A stretch of DNA of 64,000 nucleotides from Bacillota bacterium (GTDB lineage Bacteria; Bacillota; UBA4882; UBA8346): positions 248,001 through 312,000 of the forward strand of contig JAEYPR010000010.1 of assembly GCA_023410535.1 (NCBI GenBank). Direction: 5' to 3'. The notes beneath the pieces are model-generated. The model was given only the letters and a program-made list of their open reading frames with translations. It was not told the DNA's origin and made no database searches. How positions within the stretch are numbered: the first letter of the stretch is position 1; the number at the start of each line of letters is the position of its first letter. Of this stretch, positions 56,817 through 64,000 are shown in pieces. A program made the position numbers and the translations under genes.

Positions 56817-56845
56817 ATTATAACGGATTTAGGTTCGATAGACAA
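56817..56845 (-). promoter_or_regulatory. Sigma-A-type promoter of rnj
   Basis: On the minus strand -35 TTGTCT (56845-56840), 17 bp, then a perfect -10 TATAAT (56822-56817). Transcription would start near 56810, leaving a leader of about 195 nt before rnj. Confidence 0.75.
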
Positions 56846-57039
56846 GACGAGCAGTTTCAAATTTTATGTAATATAGTATAAAAACAATGGAAACGCCAAA
56901 AATAACCAACGCATCAAATTAAGCATTAATGCTGTCGCCCAAATATTGGGACGACCACCTTGTTCTTAAATTCTCAGAATATTTTGTTCGGTACAGCCAC
57001 AAAATAAACCCGCAAATGAATTGATTGGAGTGAAGATTG

Positions 57040-57219
57040 GTGAATATTCCGACGAATTTGAAAGCAACGCCCCAAGAATGCAGTCAGTATGAACCCATTC
57101 ACATAACCAAAAGCTCCACGTCTCAACCAATAGAAAACGCAGGCTGTGATTCCTGCGTTCATCTTACGTATGGAGAATGCGAAATTTACAACAGCGAAAA
57201 CCGCGGCAGCACCCTTTAG
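57040..57219 (+). CDS. Small cysteine-containing protein, about 59 residues
   Basis: The frame begins MNIPTNLKATPQECSQY and ends in a compact motif CDSCVHLTYGECEIY. The CxxCxH-x5-C pattern suggests a zinc site. GGAG lies about 9 nt upstream of the GTG at 57040; a TTG at 57037 is also in frame. It runs convergently into comFB with a 4-bp overlap. It is likely real because of the cysteine motif, but it has no named family. Confidence 0.5.
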   Translation: MNIPTNLKATPQECSQYEPIHITKSSTSQPIENAGCDSCVHLTYGECEIYNSENRGSTL

Positions 57220-57479
57220 TGATGGGGATTTTGGGATACCTGCTGTGCCGCTTCAATAATGATCCGTAACGCATCGGCTCTGACTTGGCGGTCATCACGG
57301 GATAGTCTGGCAAACACTTCTCCTTCGGGACTGACTGCATATTTCCCCCGTAGATTGGAAAGAGCAATCACAATGGTATCCGCCTTACAACGTTCACAAC
57401 AACAATATTCCGGATATTGCTGATAAAAATCTTTTAAAACTTCAACAATCACATCTTCCATATAATTTTTATAATTCAT
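57216..57479 (-). CDS. comFB: ComFB-like protein
   Basis: The 87-residue protein resembles late-competence ComFB: MNYKNYMEDVIVEVLKDF at the start and the cysteine cluster YCCCERCKADTIVIALSNL. ComFB-domain proteins bind zinc and some have been shown to bind cyclic di-nucleotides. The ATG at 57479 follows AAGGCGGTGG. It stands alone, not in a comFA-comFC operon. Confidence 0.85.
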   Translation of the reverse strand: MNYKNYMEDVIVEVLKDFYQQYPEYCCCERCKADTIVIALSNLRGKYAVSPEGEVFARLSRDDRQVRADALRIIIEAAQQVSQNPHH

Positions 57480-57533
57480 TACAGCCACCGCCTTTAATTG
57501 ATATGTCCAATTCCGATGGTTTAACGTAAATTG

Positions 57534-58379
57534 TTACTTTCGCAAAGCCGCGCGCATCACCGCAAGGGGCGGTTCCTTCCCTAACCACCAGGTAAAACTA
57601 TGCGCCCCCTGGTATAACAGTAAAGACAACCCGGACAAACACCGACAGCCAACTTGTGCGGCATCTCGGATCAAACGGGTCTCTCCTTTACGATACACTA
57701 AGTCATAGACAAAATGTTCTGGTTGAAGGTAATGTTGGGAAATTAACGAAATATCCTCATGTAACCCGACCGAAGTTGTATTGATGATTAAATGGAACCG
57801 TTTCCAATCCAGCTGTTCCAACTGACGTAACGGGACTGCTTCGATTAAAAAGTCGGTTTTTGCTTTGACAACTTCCTGTAATTCTTGAAGCCGACATTGA
57901 TCGCGATTCACAACGGTTAACGAAGCGATTCCCGCTCGAATCAAACGATACACGATTGCCGCAGCTGAGCCGCCGGCTCCTAAGAGCAAAACAGCTTTTC
58001 CCTTTGGATCAAAGTTGCCCTCTTCGCGTAACGACTGTAAGAAACCGCTGCCATCCGTACTTGTTCCGATCAAACGGCCGTCCTGCAGTTTAACCGTATT
58101 CACCGAACCGCTTAAGAGGGAATCGCCAACCACTTCATCCAGTTCTGAAATAACTGCCTGTTTATGCGGTATGGTTAAATTGACCCCTTGAATACCCAAC
58201 GCCCGCAGACCTTGAACGGCAACGGGTAACTCCGCCAATTTCACATGAAAGGGAATATAGATGCAATTCAATCCCAGTTCAGTAAAGGCGGCATTATGCA
58301 TCAATGGTGATAAACTATGGGCAACCGGGTCACCAAACACTCCATACACAGCGGTATTCCCAAAGATTCTCTGACTCAT
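57534..58379 (-). CDS. aroE: Shikimate dehydrogenase
   Basis: AroE reduces 3-dehydroshikimate to shikimate. The product (about 281 residues) starts MSQRIFGNTAVYGVFGDPVAHSLSP; SLSP binds substrate, NLTIPHK has the catalytic lysine, and LLGAGGSAAA near 130 binds NADPH. The ATG at 58379 has no good ribosome site. The frame stays open to 58478, but the family start supports 58379. Confidence 0.93.
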   Translation of the reverse strand: MSQRIFGNTAVYGVFGDPVAHSLSPLMHNAAFTELGLNCIYIPFHVKLAELPVAVQGLRALGIQGVNLTIPHKQAVISELDEVVGDSLLSGSVNTVKLQDGRLIGTSTDGSGFLQSLREEGNFDPKGKAVLLLGAGGSAAAIVYRLIRAGIASLTVVNRDQCRLQELQEVVKAKTDFLIEAVPLRQLEQLDWKRFHLIINTTSVGLHEDISLISQHYLQPEHFVYDLVYRKGETRLIRDAAQVGCRCLSGLSLLLYQGAHSFTWWLGKEPPLAVMRAALRK

Positions 58380-58484
58380 AATTAAAAAAATTCGGGGATT
58401 ATCAAGAAATTCCTGCTTAAACAAGCACATAATTCGGATAATTTTACTCAAAAATTCAAAATTTTTATAAAAAAACAATGAATG

Positions 58485-58524
58485 TCCCTGAAAAAAGACT
58501 GCCCATACAGGCAGTCTTTTTTCA
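58485..58524. terminator. Strong terminator after the barrel-like gene
   Basis: CCTGAAAAAAGACTGCC pairs perfectly with its 17-bp complement around CATACA. Each strand has six T in the descending arm. It lies 13 bp past the stop codon at 58538. Confidence 0.85.
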
Positions 58525-58537
58525 GGTCTCCGCTCGA

Positions 58538-59182
58538 CTAGAGTTGCATCGCCAAACCGGTTGTGATCACCGGAGTTGTATCGCGGCCAAACCCGGTATC
58601 CATTGAAACTTTGACGCTTAACTTTTTGCTCAAGGCGTAACTCGTTCCTAACCGCAAGTTCTGTTTGGAGCCGTCGCTTAAGTTCATGGCCAATTCACCG
58701 CCGACGCGTAGCTTTGAACCGAGCCGCACATTGACGCCCGGGGTGACGGTCATTGCCTTGTTATTGGATTCAACATTAACATAACCAAAGAGGTATTTCA
58801 TATCTGACCATAATGACAGACCATAGACTGGAATTTCCCCCGCTCCAAGATCGTAACCGAGGTAGGCAGTATAACCCATTCCCTCATGCATTGGGCTGTA
58901 AAAGGCTTTGACCATCGTTTGGCGATCATCACTATTCAGATTTTGAAAACTACCTGTTAATGTCAGCGCGGAAGAGATCCCGTAACTAAGCTCCGAATTG
59001 AGCGAAATTCCCGTCTGATGGGGTTGGTTTACATTGGTGAATAAATCGAATCCCAAACCGGCCGGAGCGAGAATCTTACCGTTTTCGGCCCCTAACGTGT
59101 AAGGGTTGGCAAATGCGGCTACGGATAAAGTAATGAGCATGACGACAACTGCGAATGTTACAAAAAATGTTTTTCTAATCAA
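58538..59182 (-). CDS. Putative outer-membrane beta-barrel protein
   Basis: The 214-residue protein has a signal peptide (1-25, ending AAFA) and then repeated amphipathic strands (SLNSELSYGI, AYLGYDLGAG, LRVGGELAMNL, LSVKVSMDTGFG). It ends TGLAMQL, a hydrophobic C-terminus that suits a barrel. It starts at TTG with AAGGAGGG upstream. It is not alike in sequence to the protein at 46204. Function unknown. Confidence 0.62.
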   Translation of the reverse strand: MIRKTFFVTFAVVVMLITLSVAAFANPYTLGAENGKILAPAGLGFDLFTNVNQPHQTGISLNSELSYGISSALTLTGSFQNLNSDDRQTMVKAFYSPMHEGMGYTAYLGYDLGAGEIPVYGLSLWSDMKYLFGYVNVESNNKAMTVTPGVNVRLGSKLRVGGELAMNLSDGSKQNLRLGTSYALSKKLSVKVSMDTGFGRDTTPVITTGLAMQL

Positions 59183-59412
59183 CCAGAACCCTCCTTATCA
59201 ATATGCTGCCGTTCAAATCAGAAACCTAACTAAACGGCTGTTATAGAGGGGTTTCTACAATTGCTCGAACTGTCCTGCCGTGGTTATTTGTCAAAACAGG
59301 ATATTCAATCCAAAAGAGTGATCAACTCCACTTAATGCGTAAGAGGATTTATTCTGGTGATCCCGAATTATATTACAAATTTTCGCAAAAAGCGGAAAGC
59401 CAGGAGACGATG

Positions 59413-59928
59413 ATGAGTGAATTGTATGCCCGTTTGTATCAGACATTCGATAATATCACGCCGCTGCGAACCGATTGCGGCAAGCTGTGCCGTCAAGCGT
59501 GTTGCCAAAATACTGACGCTGATTTGGGGATGTATTTATTCCCCGGCGAGGAGATGATACTGCAGTCGGCGGATTTTTTACGGATTGAGCCGACTGAATT
59601 GTTTTATCTCCCAAAGAAGCCGGTGTTTTTTGCTTCTTGCCAGGGACAATGCCCCCGTTCCAATCGACCGTTGGCTTGCCGCATCTTCCCTTTAACTCCT
59701 TACTTGACCGCCAAAGACCTGTTGGTTGTCAAATACGATCCACGGGCAGCTAGCCTTTGCCCGCTAGCGCAAAATTATCGACGTTCCGATTTAAGTCCGC
59801 ATTTTGTCAAGGCTGTCCGACACGTAGGTCAACAATTAATTGACAATACCGAAACAAAGCCATTTTTGAAATGGTTATCCGCTTTACTTGACGAGGAGAC
59901 GGAATCAATCGCACCATTCTTGAAATAA
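59413..59928 (+). CDS. YkgJ-like cysteine-cluster protein
   Basis: The protein of about 171 residues has many cysteines: DCGKLCRQACCQN near 24-34, SCQGQCPRSNRPLACRIFP near 80-98 and LCPLAQN. The latter motif is typical of the zinc/iron-chelating YkgJ family. It begins at the ATG at 59413 with AGGAG 6 nt upstream, giving MSELYARLYQTFD; an upstream ATG at 59335 lacks a ribosome site. Possibly a metal-binding oxygenase-related protein; role unknown. Confidence 0.78.
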   Translation: MSELYARLYQTFDNITPLRTDCGKLCRQACCQNTDADLGMYLFPGEEMILQSADFLRIEPTELFYLPKKPVFFASCQGQCPRSNRPLACRIFPLTPYLTAKDLLVVKYDPRAASLCPLAQNYRRSDLSPHFVKAVRHVGQQLIDNTETKPFLKWLSALLDEETESIAPFLK

Positions 59929-60037
59929 CTCGAAATAAATGATAATTTTTAAAATATATTTTTTAACATTTCTGTAATCGTTATCATTTGAAGCGGGTGT
60001 TACAATGGAATCTGACTTTTAACGCAGTGAGGATTCG

Positions 60038-60679
60038 ATGAAACATTTTTTGATATTATCCGCTTTGTTGCTTTTATGTTTGACTCAAACCGCTTTCGGG
60101 GCAACGAGTTTGCCGGAGGAAAAAAATAAACCGCAATCGACTGAATTATCGTATGCGGCGAAACAGATTCAACAACAAAAAACCTTGGAAGAAATACTAA
60201 CAAAATACAGTCAAAATCAGACTTTTGTGAAACTTCAGCAATATATGAACGTCAAATTTCAACAGCTTGAAAAAGGACGTCAACCCCGGCAACCGGCAGT
60301 GATTATTAAGGAAGCTTTTCAAAAATCCCAGACTGTTTACGAAAAAACCAAACCGTTTGTAGGCAATAGTTTCCAGAACTTCGATCCCGACGCGGTGGAA
60401 CACTCGATTGAACGATATTTATGGCTTAAGGGATTATGCTTCTTTTTGTTAGGAATCAATCAAGAGCACGAAATCGGATTATCCTATTTTTATCTTGCGG
60501 AAAACCAAGGGATAAAAAAAGATTTTCTCCGGGATATCATCCATTATTCCTTTCCTGAAGTTCCCGATATTCCGGCGAATCGATATTGGTATCAAAATAT
60601 GACTGAAATTATGGATCGTTTAGGCTATAAGATCTTTAACATTCAAAAATATGTTCCCACCGTAGCCGGAAATGATTGA
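60038..60679 (+). CDS. Secreted protein of unknown family, copy A
   Basis: The 213-residue protein has a signal peptide (1-21, ending TAFGA). The mature part is helical, with shared blocks LTKYSQNQTF, YEKTKPFVGNSF, ERYLWLKGLCFFLLGINQEH, FLRDIIHYSFPE and MDRLGYKIFNI. It is a paralogue of the gene at 61227. I recognise no known domain. Two 9-bp arms AAATGATAA (59937) and TTATCATTT (59981) lie upstream. Confidence 0.8.
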   Translation: MKHFLILSALLLLCLTQTAFGATSLPEEKNKPQSTELSYAAKQIQQQKTLEEILTKYSQNQTFVKLQQYMNVKFQQLEKGRQPRQPAVIIKEAFQKSQTVYEKTKPFVGNSFQNFDPDAVEHSIERYLWLKGLCFFLLGINQEHEIGLSYFYLAENQGIKKDFLRDIIHYSFPEVPDIPANRYWYQNMTEIMDRLGYKIFNIQKYVPTVAGND

Positions 60680-60691
60680 TAATTAACCAAC

Positions 60692-60994
60692 TTACGTCTC
60701 CTCAATCGGATAATCCATTTCCCGAACCACTTTTCCGTCAGCAGTCAACGCTACCGCGTGTCCTGCACCTGAATAAACCCTAGCATACACCCTGCGCCCG
60801 GAGTTGTCGATGGTTAACCAATGCTCATCCCAACTTCCGGGACCTATTCGTTCCTCAACTGCGACCGCTGCTTGAGGAAATTGCGGATTCCCCGCGAATT
60901 TAGCCGCCTCTCGCTTATTTAAATGCTGAATATCCTCTTCTTCTAAATCCACGAAAAAGCGATTTTCGAAAACAGTTGGTTGATAATCGTTCAT
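60692..60994 (-). CDS. Hypothetical protein, 100 residues
   Basis: The protein starts MNDYQPTVFENRFFVDLEEED and is soluble and acidic. The second half has SWDEHWLTIDNSGRRVYARVYS and ALTADGKVVREMDYP, suggesting a small beta-sheet fold. It lies between, and opposite to, the two paralogous secreted genes. GGGGAGGGA precedes the ATG. Family not recognised. Confidence 0.7.
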   Translation of the reverse strand: MNDYQPTVFENRFFVDLEEEDIQHLNKREAAKFAGNPQFPQAAVAVEERIGPGSWDEHWLTIDNSGRRVYARVYSGAGHAVALTADGKVVREMDYPIEET

Positions 60995-61122
60995 TAACTT
61001 CCCTCCCCATTTAGTTTTGCCGGTGAATCCCCGATGTAAACCAGGGAGAAATTACAAAACACCGCTAAAAAACCAATCGGAAGATCCTTCTCAAAAAGAT
61101 AATAAACGTCGGATATGAAAAT

Positions 61123-61151
61123 TTGATTTTTCACTAAGAAAAAGGTAAAAT
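61123..61151 (+). promoter_or_regulatory. Sigma-A-type promoter of secreted copy B
   Basis: -35 TTGATT (61123-61128) and -10 TAAAAT (61146-61151) are 17 bp apart. The start codon follows at 61227. Confidence 0.65.
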
Positions 61152-61226
61152 GAATATATCTATCCGTCTATTTTCGGTTTGTTCATTTGTTTCCGTTTTC
61201 TAATCTCTATGGAAAGGAATCATCCT

Positions 61227-61904
61227 ATGCACTCCTGGCGCCATTGGGCTTTTGGTCTTTTAACTCTCGTCTTTATCGGGACAACCATTCCTTTAGTATG
61301 GGCCGCGTCTTCTCAAAACAATTTGGATAATCCATCAGTCCTCGAGTTGACGCTTGATCAGAAACGAGCTTTCCGGAAACAGCTCTTAGCCCAAATGATT
61401 ACGAAATATAACCAAAATCAAGTGTTTCCGCGCATGGAAACTTACATGATCGACAAATACCACCAATTACAGCGTTCCGACACACCAAAACCACCTTCCC
61501 AATTAATTTCGGATACTTTAGAACGCTCCCGTGCGGTTTATGAGAAAACCCGTTCCTTTGTTGGCGACAGTTTTAAACGGGTTTACAACCCGCTCCAAAT
61601 CGAGTCCACCATCAATCGTTATCTTTGGCTCAAAGGACTTTGTTTTTTGGTCATGGGAATTAACGAAGAGCACAAAATTGCCTTATCCTTCTTTTATTTA
61701 CCCGGAAACGAAAACCAAAAACGCGAATTCCTACGTGATGCCGTTCGTTATTCTTTCCCTGAAATTCAGGACGTCCCGGCCAACAGCCCTTGGTTTGACC
61801 AGATGGAGCACGTAATGGATCGATTATGTTTTCGCTTATTTAATATTGACAAATATTGTCCGAAAAGCAACCCGACTCCGGCGGCCGCATCGCCAACCCC
61901 GTAG
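61227..61904 (+). CDS. Secreted protein of unknown family, copy B
   Basis: The product (about 225 residues) has a signal peptide (cleavage near VWAAS) and the same blocks as copy A: ITKYNQNQVF, YEKTRSFVGDSF, NRYLWLKGLCFLVMGINEEH, FLRDAVRYSFPE, MDRLCFRLFNIDKY. It adds a Pro/Ala-rich tail ending ASPTP. The ATG at 61227 has AAAGGAA upstream. The strong conservation of scattered blocks against diverged linkers suggests selection on a structured domain. Confidence 0.8.
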   Translation: MHSWRHWAFGLLTLVFIGTTIPLVWAASSQNNLDNPSVLELTLDQKRAFRKQLLAQMITKYNQNQVFPRMETYMIDKYHQLQRSDTPKPPSQLISDTLERSRAVYEKTRSFVGDSFKRVYNPLQIESTINRYLWLKGLCFLVMGINEEHKIALSFFYLPGNENQKREFLRDAVRYSFPEIQDVPANSPWFDQMEHVMDRLCFRLFNIDKYCPKSNPTPAAASPTP

Positions 61905-62051
61905 CCGGTCAAACGGAGGTGCTTATCGCCACAACACTCTTTCGAAAAAAAAACATAGAATATTCTAGGTCCCAGCCAGTGTGTGATTGGATAACCTTTC
62001 CCCTTCCGGAATTACCGACTAAAAGTCCAAACGGAATCTAGGTGATTCATT

Positions 62052-62231
62052 TTGGTAGTTAGGGTTGTATTGGTTGGATTTGAAGAAGATTTCGGTGTGA
62101 TTAAATTGAATAATGGTACAATTATCCGTACACCACGTTCCCTCCTTCCCTACGACGCAAAAGCCGGGGATGTTATTAAAATTCGAGTCGATAAAGACGC
62201 GACAATCCGTCAAAAAAATTTCAAATCGTAA
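62052..62231 (+). CDS. DUF3006-like small protein, 59 residues
   Basis: The frame starts MVVRVVLVGFEEDFGVIKL and continues with a PRSLLPYDAKAGDVIKI motif like DUF3006 proteins, small beta-barrel-like proteins of Bacillota. It begins at a TTG with AGGTGA 6 nt upstream. A plus-strand terminator is found about 90 bp on. Function unknown. Confidence 0.72.
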   Translation: MVVRVVLVGFEEDFGVIKLNNGTIIRTPRSLLPYDAKAGDVIKIRVDKDATIRQKNFKS

Positions 62232-62323
62232 CCTATCGCTATCCTATGATTGATTTGGGCATTAATACTTGTGTTCCACCTATGCGTATAAGGATAGGAA
62301 AGGCATCAATTATTTGGTAATTT

Positions 62324-62347
62324 AAAAGCCCCGTAAGGGGCTTTTTT
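62324..62347. terminator. Terminator between small convergent genes
   Basis: AAAAGCCCC and GGGGCTTTT pair around GTAA, with TTTTTT on the plus strand and TTTT on the minus. Confidence 0.85.
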
Positions 62348-62349
62348 GT

Positions 62350-62520
62350 TTAGTCCGACCATCTCATATAATCAATCCCGGGATCGACTTTCGGCGCTTC
62401 ACTTTGATCATCATTGGCTTTGTTTTTTGGTTGAGTCAACTCGGAAGCAGTCCCTACGTTAGAGTGTTCAGTACTTTGTTTGGTTTTCTTCATGTTTTGA
62501 CTTGTTTGATTGGTATTCAT
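62350..62520 (-). CDS. Small hydrophilic protein, 56 residues
   Basis: The frame starts MNTNQTSQNMKKTKQ and ends DPGIDYMRWSD. It is rich in Asn, Gln, Lys and Thr with no hydrophobic core, so it is likely disordered. GGAGG lies 7 nt before the ATG. Neighbouring sspH and the composition suggest a spore-associated small protein, but no family was recognised. Confidence 0.6.
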   Translation of the reverse strand: MNTNQTSQNMKKTKQSTEHSNVGTASELTQPKNKANDDQSEAPKVDPGIDYMRWSD

Positions 62521-62695
62521 TCAGCCACCTCCTTCCACTCGTTTATCAACGGTCGTATCTGGGAAAGATCGTTTATAGTATGGGCGATTACCGGGAAAAG
62601 CATGAACCAAAATTTCGTCATGATGCCTGACCCCTTGTCAATTGTGGCAGCTGGAAACGTTTTCTGGAGATAATAAAACTGAAGGAGCTGAGAAG

Positions 62696-62887
62696 ATGGA
62701 TGCCGATCGGGCAAAACAGATTATGGAATCCCATGGCGTAATTGAAGTATTCTATAACCAAACGCCAATCTGGTTAGAACAAATTAAAAATGACGGTACT
62801 GCAGAAGTAACTACGCTGGACTCCCATATACGGTTTGATGTCCCTATCGCCGAGCTGAACGTTGGCGATACCCCGACAATGTACTGA
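62696..62887 (+). CDS. sspH: SspH-type small acid-soluble spore protein
   Basis: The 63-residue protein starts MDADRAKQIMESHGVIEVFYN, followed by PIWLEQI and a DVPIAELN end, as in H-type SASPs. These accumulate in the spore core. GAAGGAG lies upstream of the ATG at 62696. A sigma-G promoter could not be placed with confidence. Confidence 0.88.
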   Translation: MDADRAKQIMESHGVIEVFYNQTPIWLEQIKNDGTAEVTTLDSHIRFDVPIAELNVGDTPTMY

Positions 62888-62888
62888 A

Positions 62889-62928
62889 AACCAAGAACCG
62901 TCAGCAATCTAGCTGACGGTTCTTGGTT
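62889..62928. terminator. Bidirectional terminator between sspH and DUF441
   Basis: AACCAAGAACCGTCAGC pairs perfectly with its 17-bp complement around AATCTA. It lies between two convergent genes. Confidence 0.85.
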
Positions 62929-62942
62929 CACTTCGTGTTCGC

Positions 62943-63401
62943 TTAAACCTTTTCAATTAATTTCGCCAAAACTGCTAATAACCCCGAAGTAATCAGCGGT
63001 CCTACCGGAACTCCTCCCCAAAAAGCCGCCGCGATCACGGCCCCTAATACCAAAGCCGGCATGACATCAGCATGACCCTGACTGGTTAAAAACTGCAATC
63101 CTAATCCGCTAAGGTACGTCGTTAATAACGAGAGCAGCAATGCCGCCAGACCTACCCATGAAGTAAATACTTTACCCAAAGCCCCAAAGCTAATCTTTCC
63201 CGAGGCTAATGGCACCAAAATTGCGGCGATTAAAAGAGTCAGCCCCCAAAACATCCCTGACTTTTCCAGCCAAGGTAATACAAGACCTTCTGTTTGCAAC
63301 AGTTTTGCGATTAACAGTACCCCCGCGCCGACCGCTACGGCATTCGCCTGCCCCAAGACCGCAATCGCGAATATCGCCAATAATAAATAGGTCGAATCCA
63401 A
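62943..63401 (-). CDS. DUF441 family membrane protein
   Basis: The product (about 152 residues) has four to five membrane segments and matches the DUF441/YeaL family (AIFAIAVLGQANAVAVGAGVLL near the start, GGVPVGPLITSGLLAVL near the end). I prefer the TTG at 63401 (MDSTYLLLAIFA), with AAGAAGG upstream, to the TTG at 63452, which lacks a ribosome site. Function unknown. Confidence 0.82.
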   Translation of the reverse strand: MDSTYLLLAIFAIAVLGQANAVAVGAGVLLIAKLLQTEGLVLPWLEKSGMFWGLTLLIAAILVPLASGKISFGALGKVFTSWVGLAALLLSLLTTYLSGLGLQFLTSQGHADVMPALVLGAVIAAAFWGGVPVGPLITSGLLAVLAKLIEKV

Positions 63402-63490
63402 ATTGAACAAACCTTCTTCCGCATTTAGCGCCGGTTGATTTTGTTTATCCAATTAAGATCTATTCGCCGTATCCTAAAAAATCACCAAAA

Positions 63491-63518
63491 AAGCCGTTCG
63501 AATTGAACAGCTTTTACT
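63491..63518 (-). terminator. Terminator of the HD-domain gene
   Basis: AAAAGC-GTTC pairs with GAAC-GCTTTT with single mismatches around AATTC; the minus strand continues TTTTTTGG. It is 13 bp past the stop codon. Confidence 0.7.
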
Positions 63519-63530
63519 TCACCACACTAC

Positions 63531-64000
63531 TTACGCCACATACCCTTTCAAGCCGATCGCTTCAGCAACCGTCTGCATTCCGAGGATGGTTTCGGCGATC
63601 ACTTCGTCGAGCTCCATTCCGATGAGGGCTGCTCCGTCAATGATTACGTCACGGTTGACGCCGGCAGCAAAACTTTTTTCTTTCCATTTCTTCTTTACGG
63701 ACTTCAATTCGATATCAAGAATGCTCTTACTGGGACGGACTAAAGCGGCGGCGGCGATCAATCCGGTGAGTTCGTCAATGGTATAAAGCACCTTCTCCAA
63801 CTGCGTATGCGGCTCAACATCATTCACTAGCTTCCAACCGTGACTTTCAATTGCCCGGATATAGCTTTCCGGCCAGTTCCGTTCCGTCAAAATCTCTCGG
63901 CATTTAAAACAATGTTGTTCTGGAAATTGTTCATAATCAAGATCATGAACCAGTCCAATCAATCCCCAAAGTTCAGGGTCTTCCCCAAATTTACAAGCGA
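63531..64000 (-). CDS. HD-domain hydrolase, C-terminal part (cut by window end)
   Basis: The visible 156 codons read through the window end without a start. FGEDPELWGLIGLVHDLDYE contains the central HD metal pair of the HDIG-like family; the first histidine should lie beyond 64000. The rest (VLYTIDELTGLIAAAALVRP) is typical of small predicted HD hydrolases found in many Bacillota. Substrate unknown. Confidence 0.85.
   Translation of the reverse strand, partial: ACKFGEDPELWGLIGLVHDLDYEQFPEQHCFKCREILTERNWPESYIRAIESHGWKLVNDVEPHTQLEKVLYTIDELTGLIAAAALVRPSKSILDIELKSVKKKWKEKSFAAGVNRDVIIDGAALIGMELDEVIAETILGMQTVAEAIGLKGYVA

Noticed and set aside
56648..56881. 77-codon plus-strand frame over the rnj leader and promoter
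   Set aside because: It is antisense to a clear promoter and has no ribosome site.
59937..59989. Fur-box-like arms AAATGATAA and TTATCATTT upstream of secreted copy A
   Set aside because: The arms are perfect but 35 bp apart, whereas a Fur box is about 19 bp in total. I keep it only as a note.

Overview
The window reads as chromosome of a nitrogen-fixing, endospore-forming Bacillota (Firmicutes) of about mid-40s percent GC. Sporulation is shown by the spoIIAA-spoIIAB-sigF operon, YtxC, a BofC-like protein, a SpoIVFA-like protein and an SspH-type spore protein. CodY, PyrR attenuation, the Prp/L27 pair and strong AGGAGG ribosome sites also point to Bacillota. Two secreted proteins look like outer-membrane beta-barrels (46204-47028 and 58538-59182), so the cell may be a diderm Bacillota such as the Hydrogenispora/Limnochordia or Halanaerobia groups. 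That placement is an inference. Almost all genes lie on the minus strand.

Layout from low to high coordinates: the start of pyrC, then pyrB and pyrR with two PyrR attenuators (1-2093); a 21-bp tandem palindromic repeat array (2141-2371); ytxC; tRNA-Val; a ten-gene nitrogenase operon transcribed right to left, nifH-nifI1-nifI2-nifD-nifK-nifE-nifN-nifB-fdx-nifV (14003 to 3667); a secreted pectinesterase; folP-folK; the sigma-F operon and dacF; the rng-L21-prp-L27 block preceded by two radical-SAM tRNA/rRNA-region genes and a SpoIVFA-like gene; a mixed block (ferredoxin, DUF3307/SatD pair, heparinase-like lyase, CBS protein, esterase, zinc-ribbon protein, amidase, a divergent EF-G); bofC-like and yebC; prsW; a second 21-bp repeat array (40638-40800); pgsA; guaB; ygiQ; a fumarylacetoacetase-family enzyme; a porin-like gene; the codY-xerC-trmFO-topA-smg-dprA block; rnj; comFB; aroE; a second barrel-like gene; a plus-strand group with two paralogous secreted proteins of unknown family; small spore-type genes; DUF441; and an HD-domain hydrolase cut by the window end.

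The nif genes form one co-directional unit with a single clear sigma-A-type promoter. They encode the Fe protein, two PII-like NifI regulators, the MoFe protein, the NifEN scaffold, NifB, a thioredoxin-fold [2Fe-2S] ferredoxin and homocitrate synthase. Together these cover cofactor precursor synthesis, cofactor assembly, catalysis and post-translational control. The promoter is enclosed by an 18-bp inverted repeat that looks like a paired operator.

The least expected structures are non-coding: two 21-bp-period arrays with different sequences but the same design, each just 3' of a minus-strand gene; a 136-bp concentric inverted repeat in the place where spoIVFB is usually found; a GNRA-capped structured region at 38001-38079; and several small genes (56-60 codons) with good ribosome sites.
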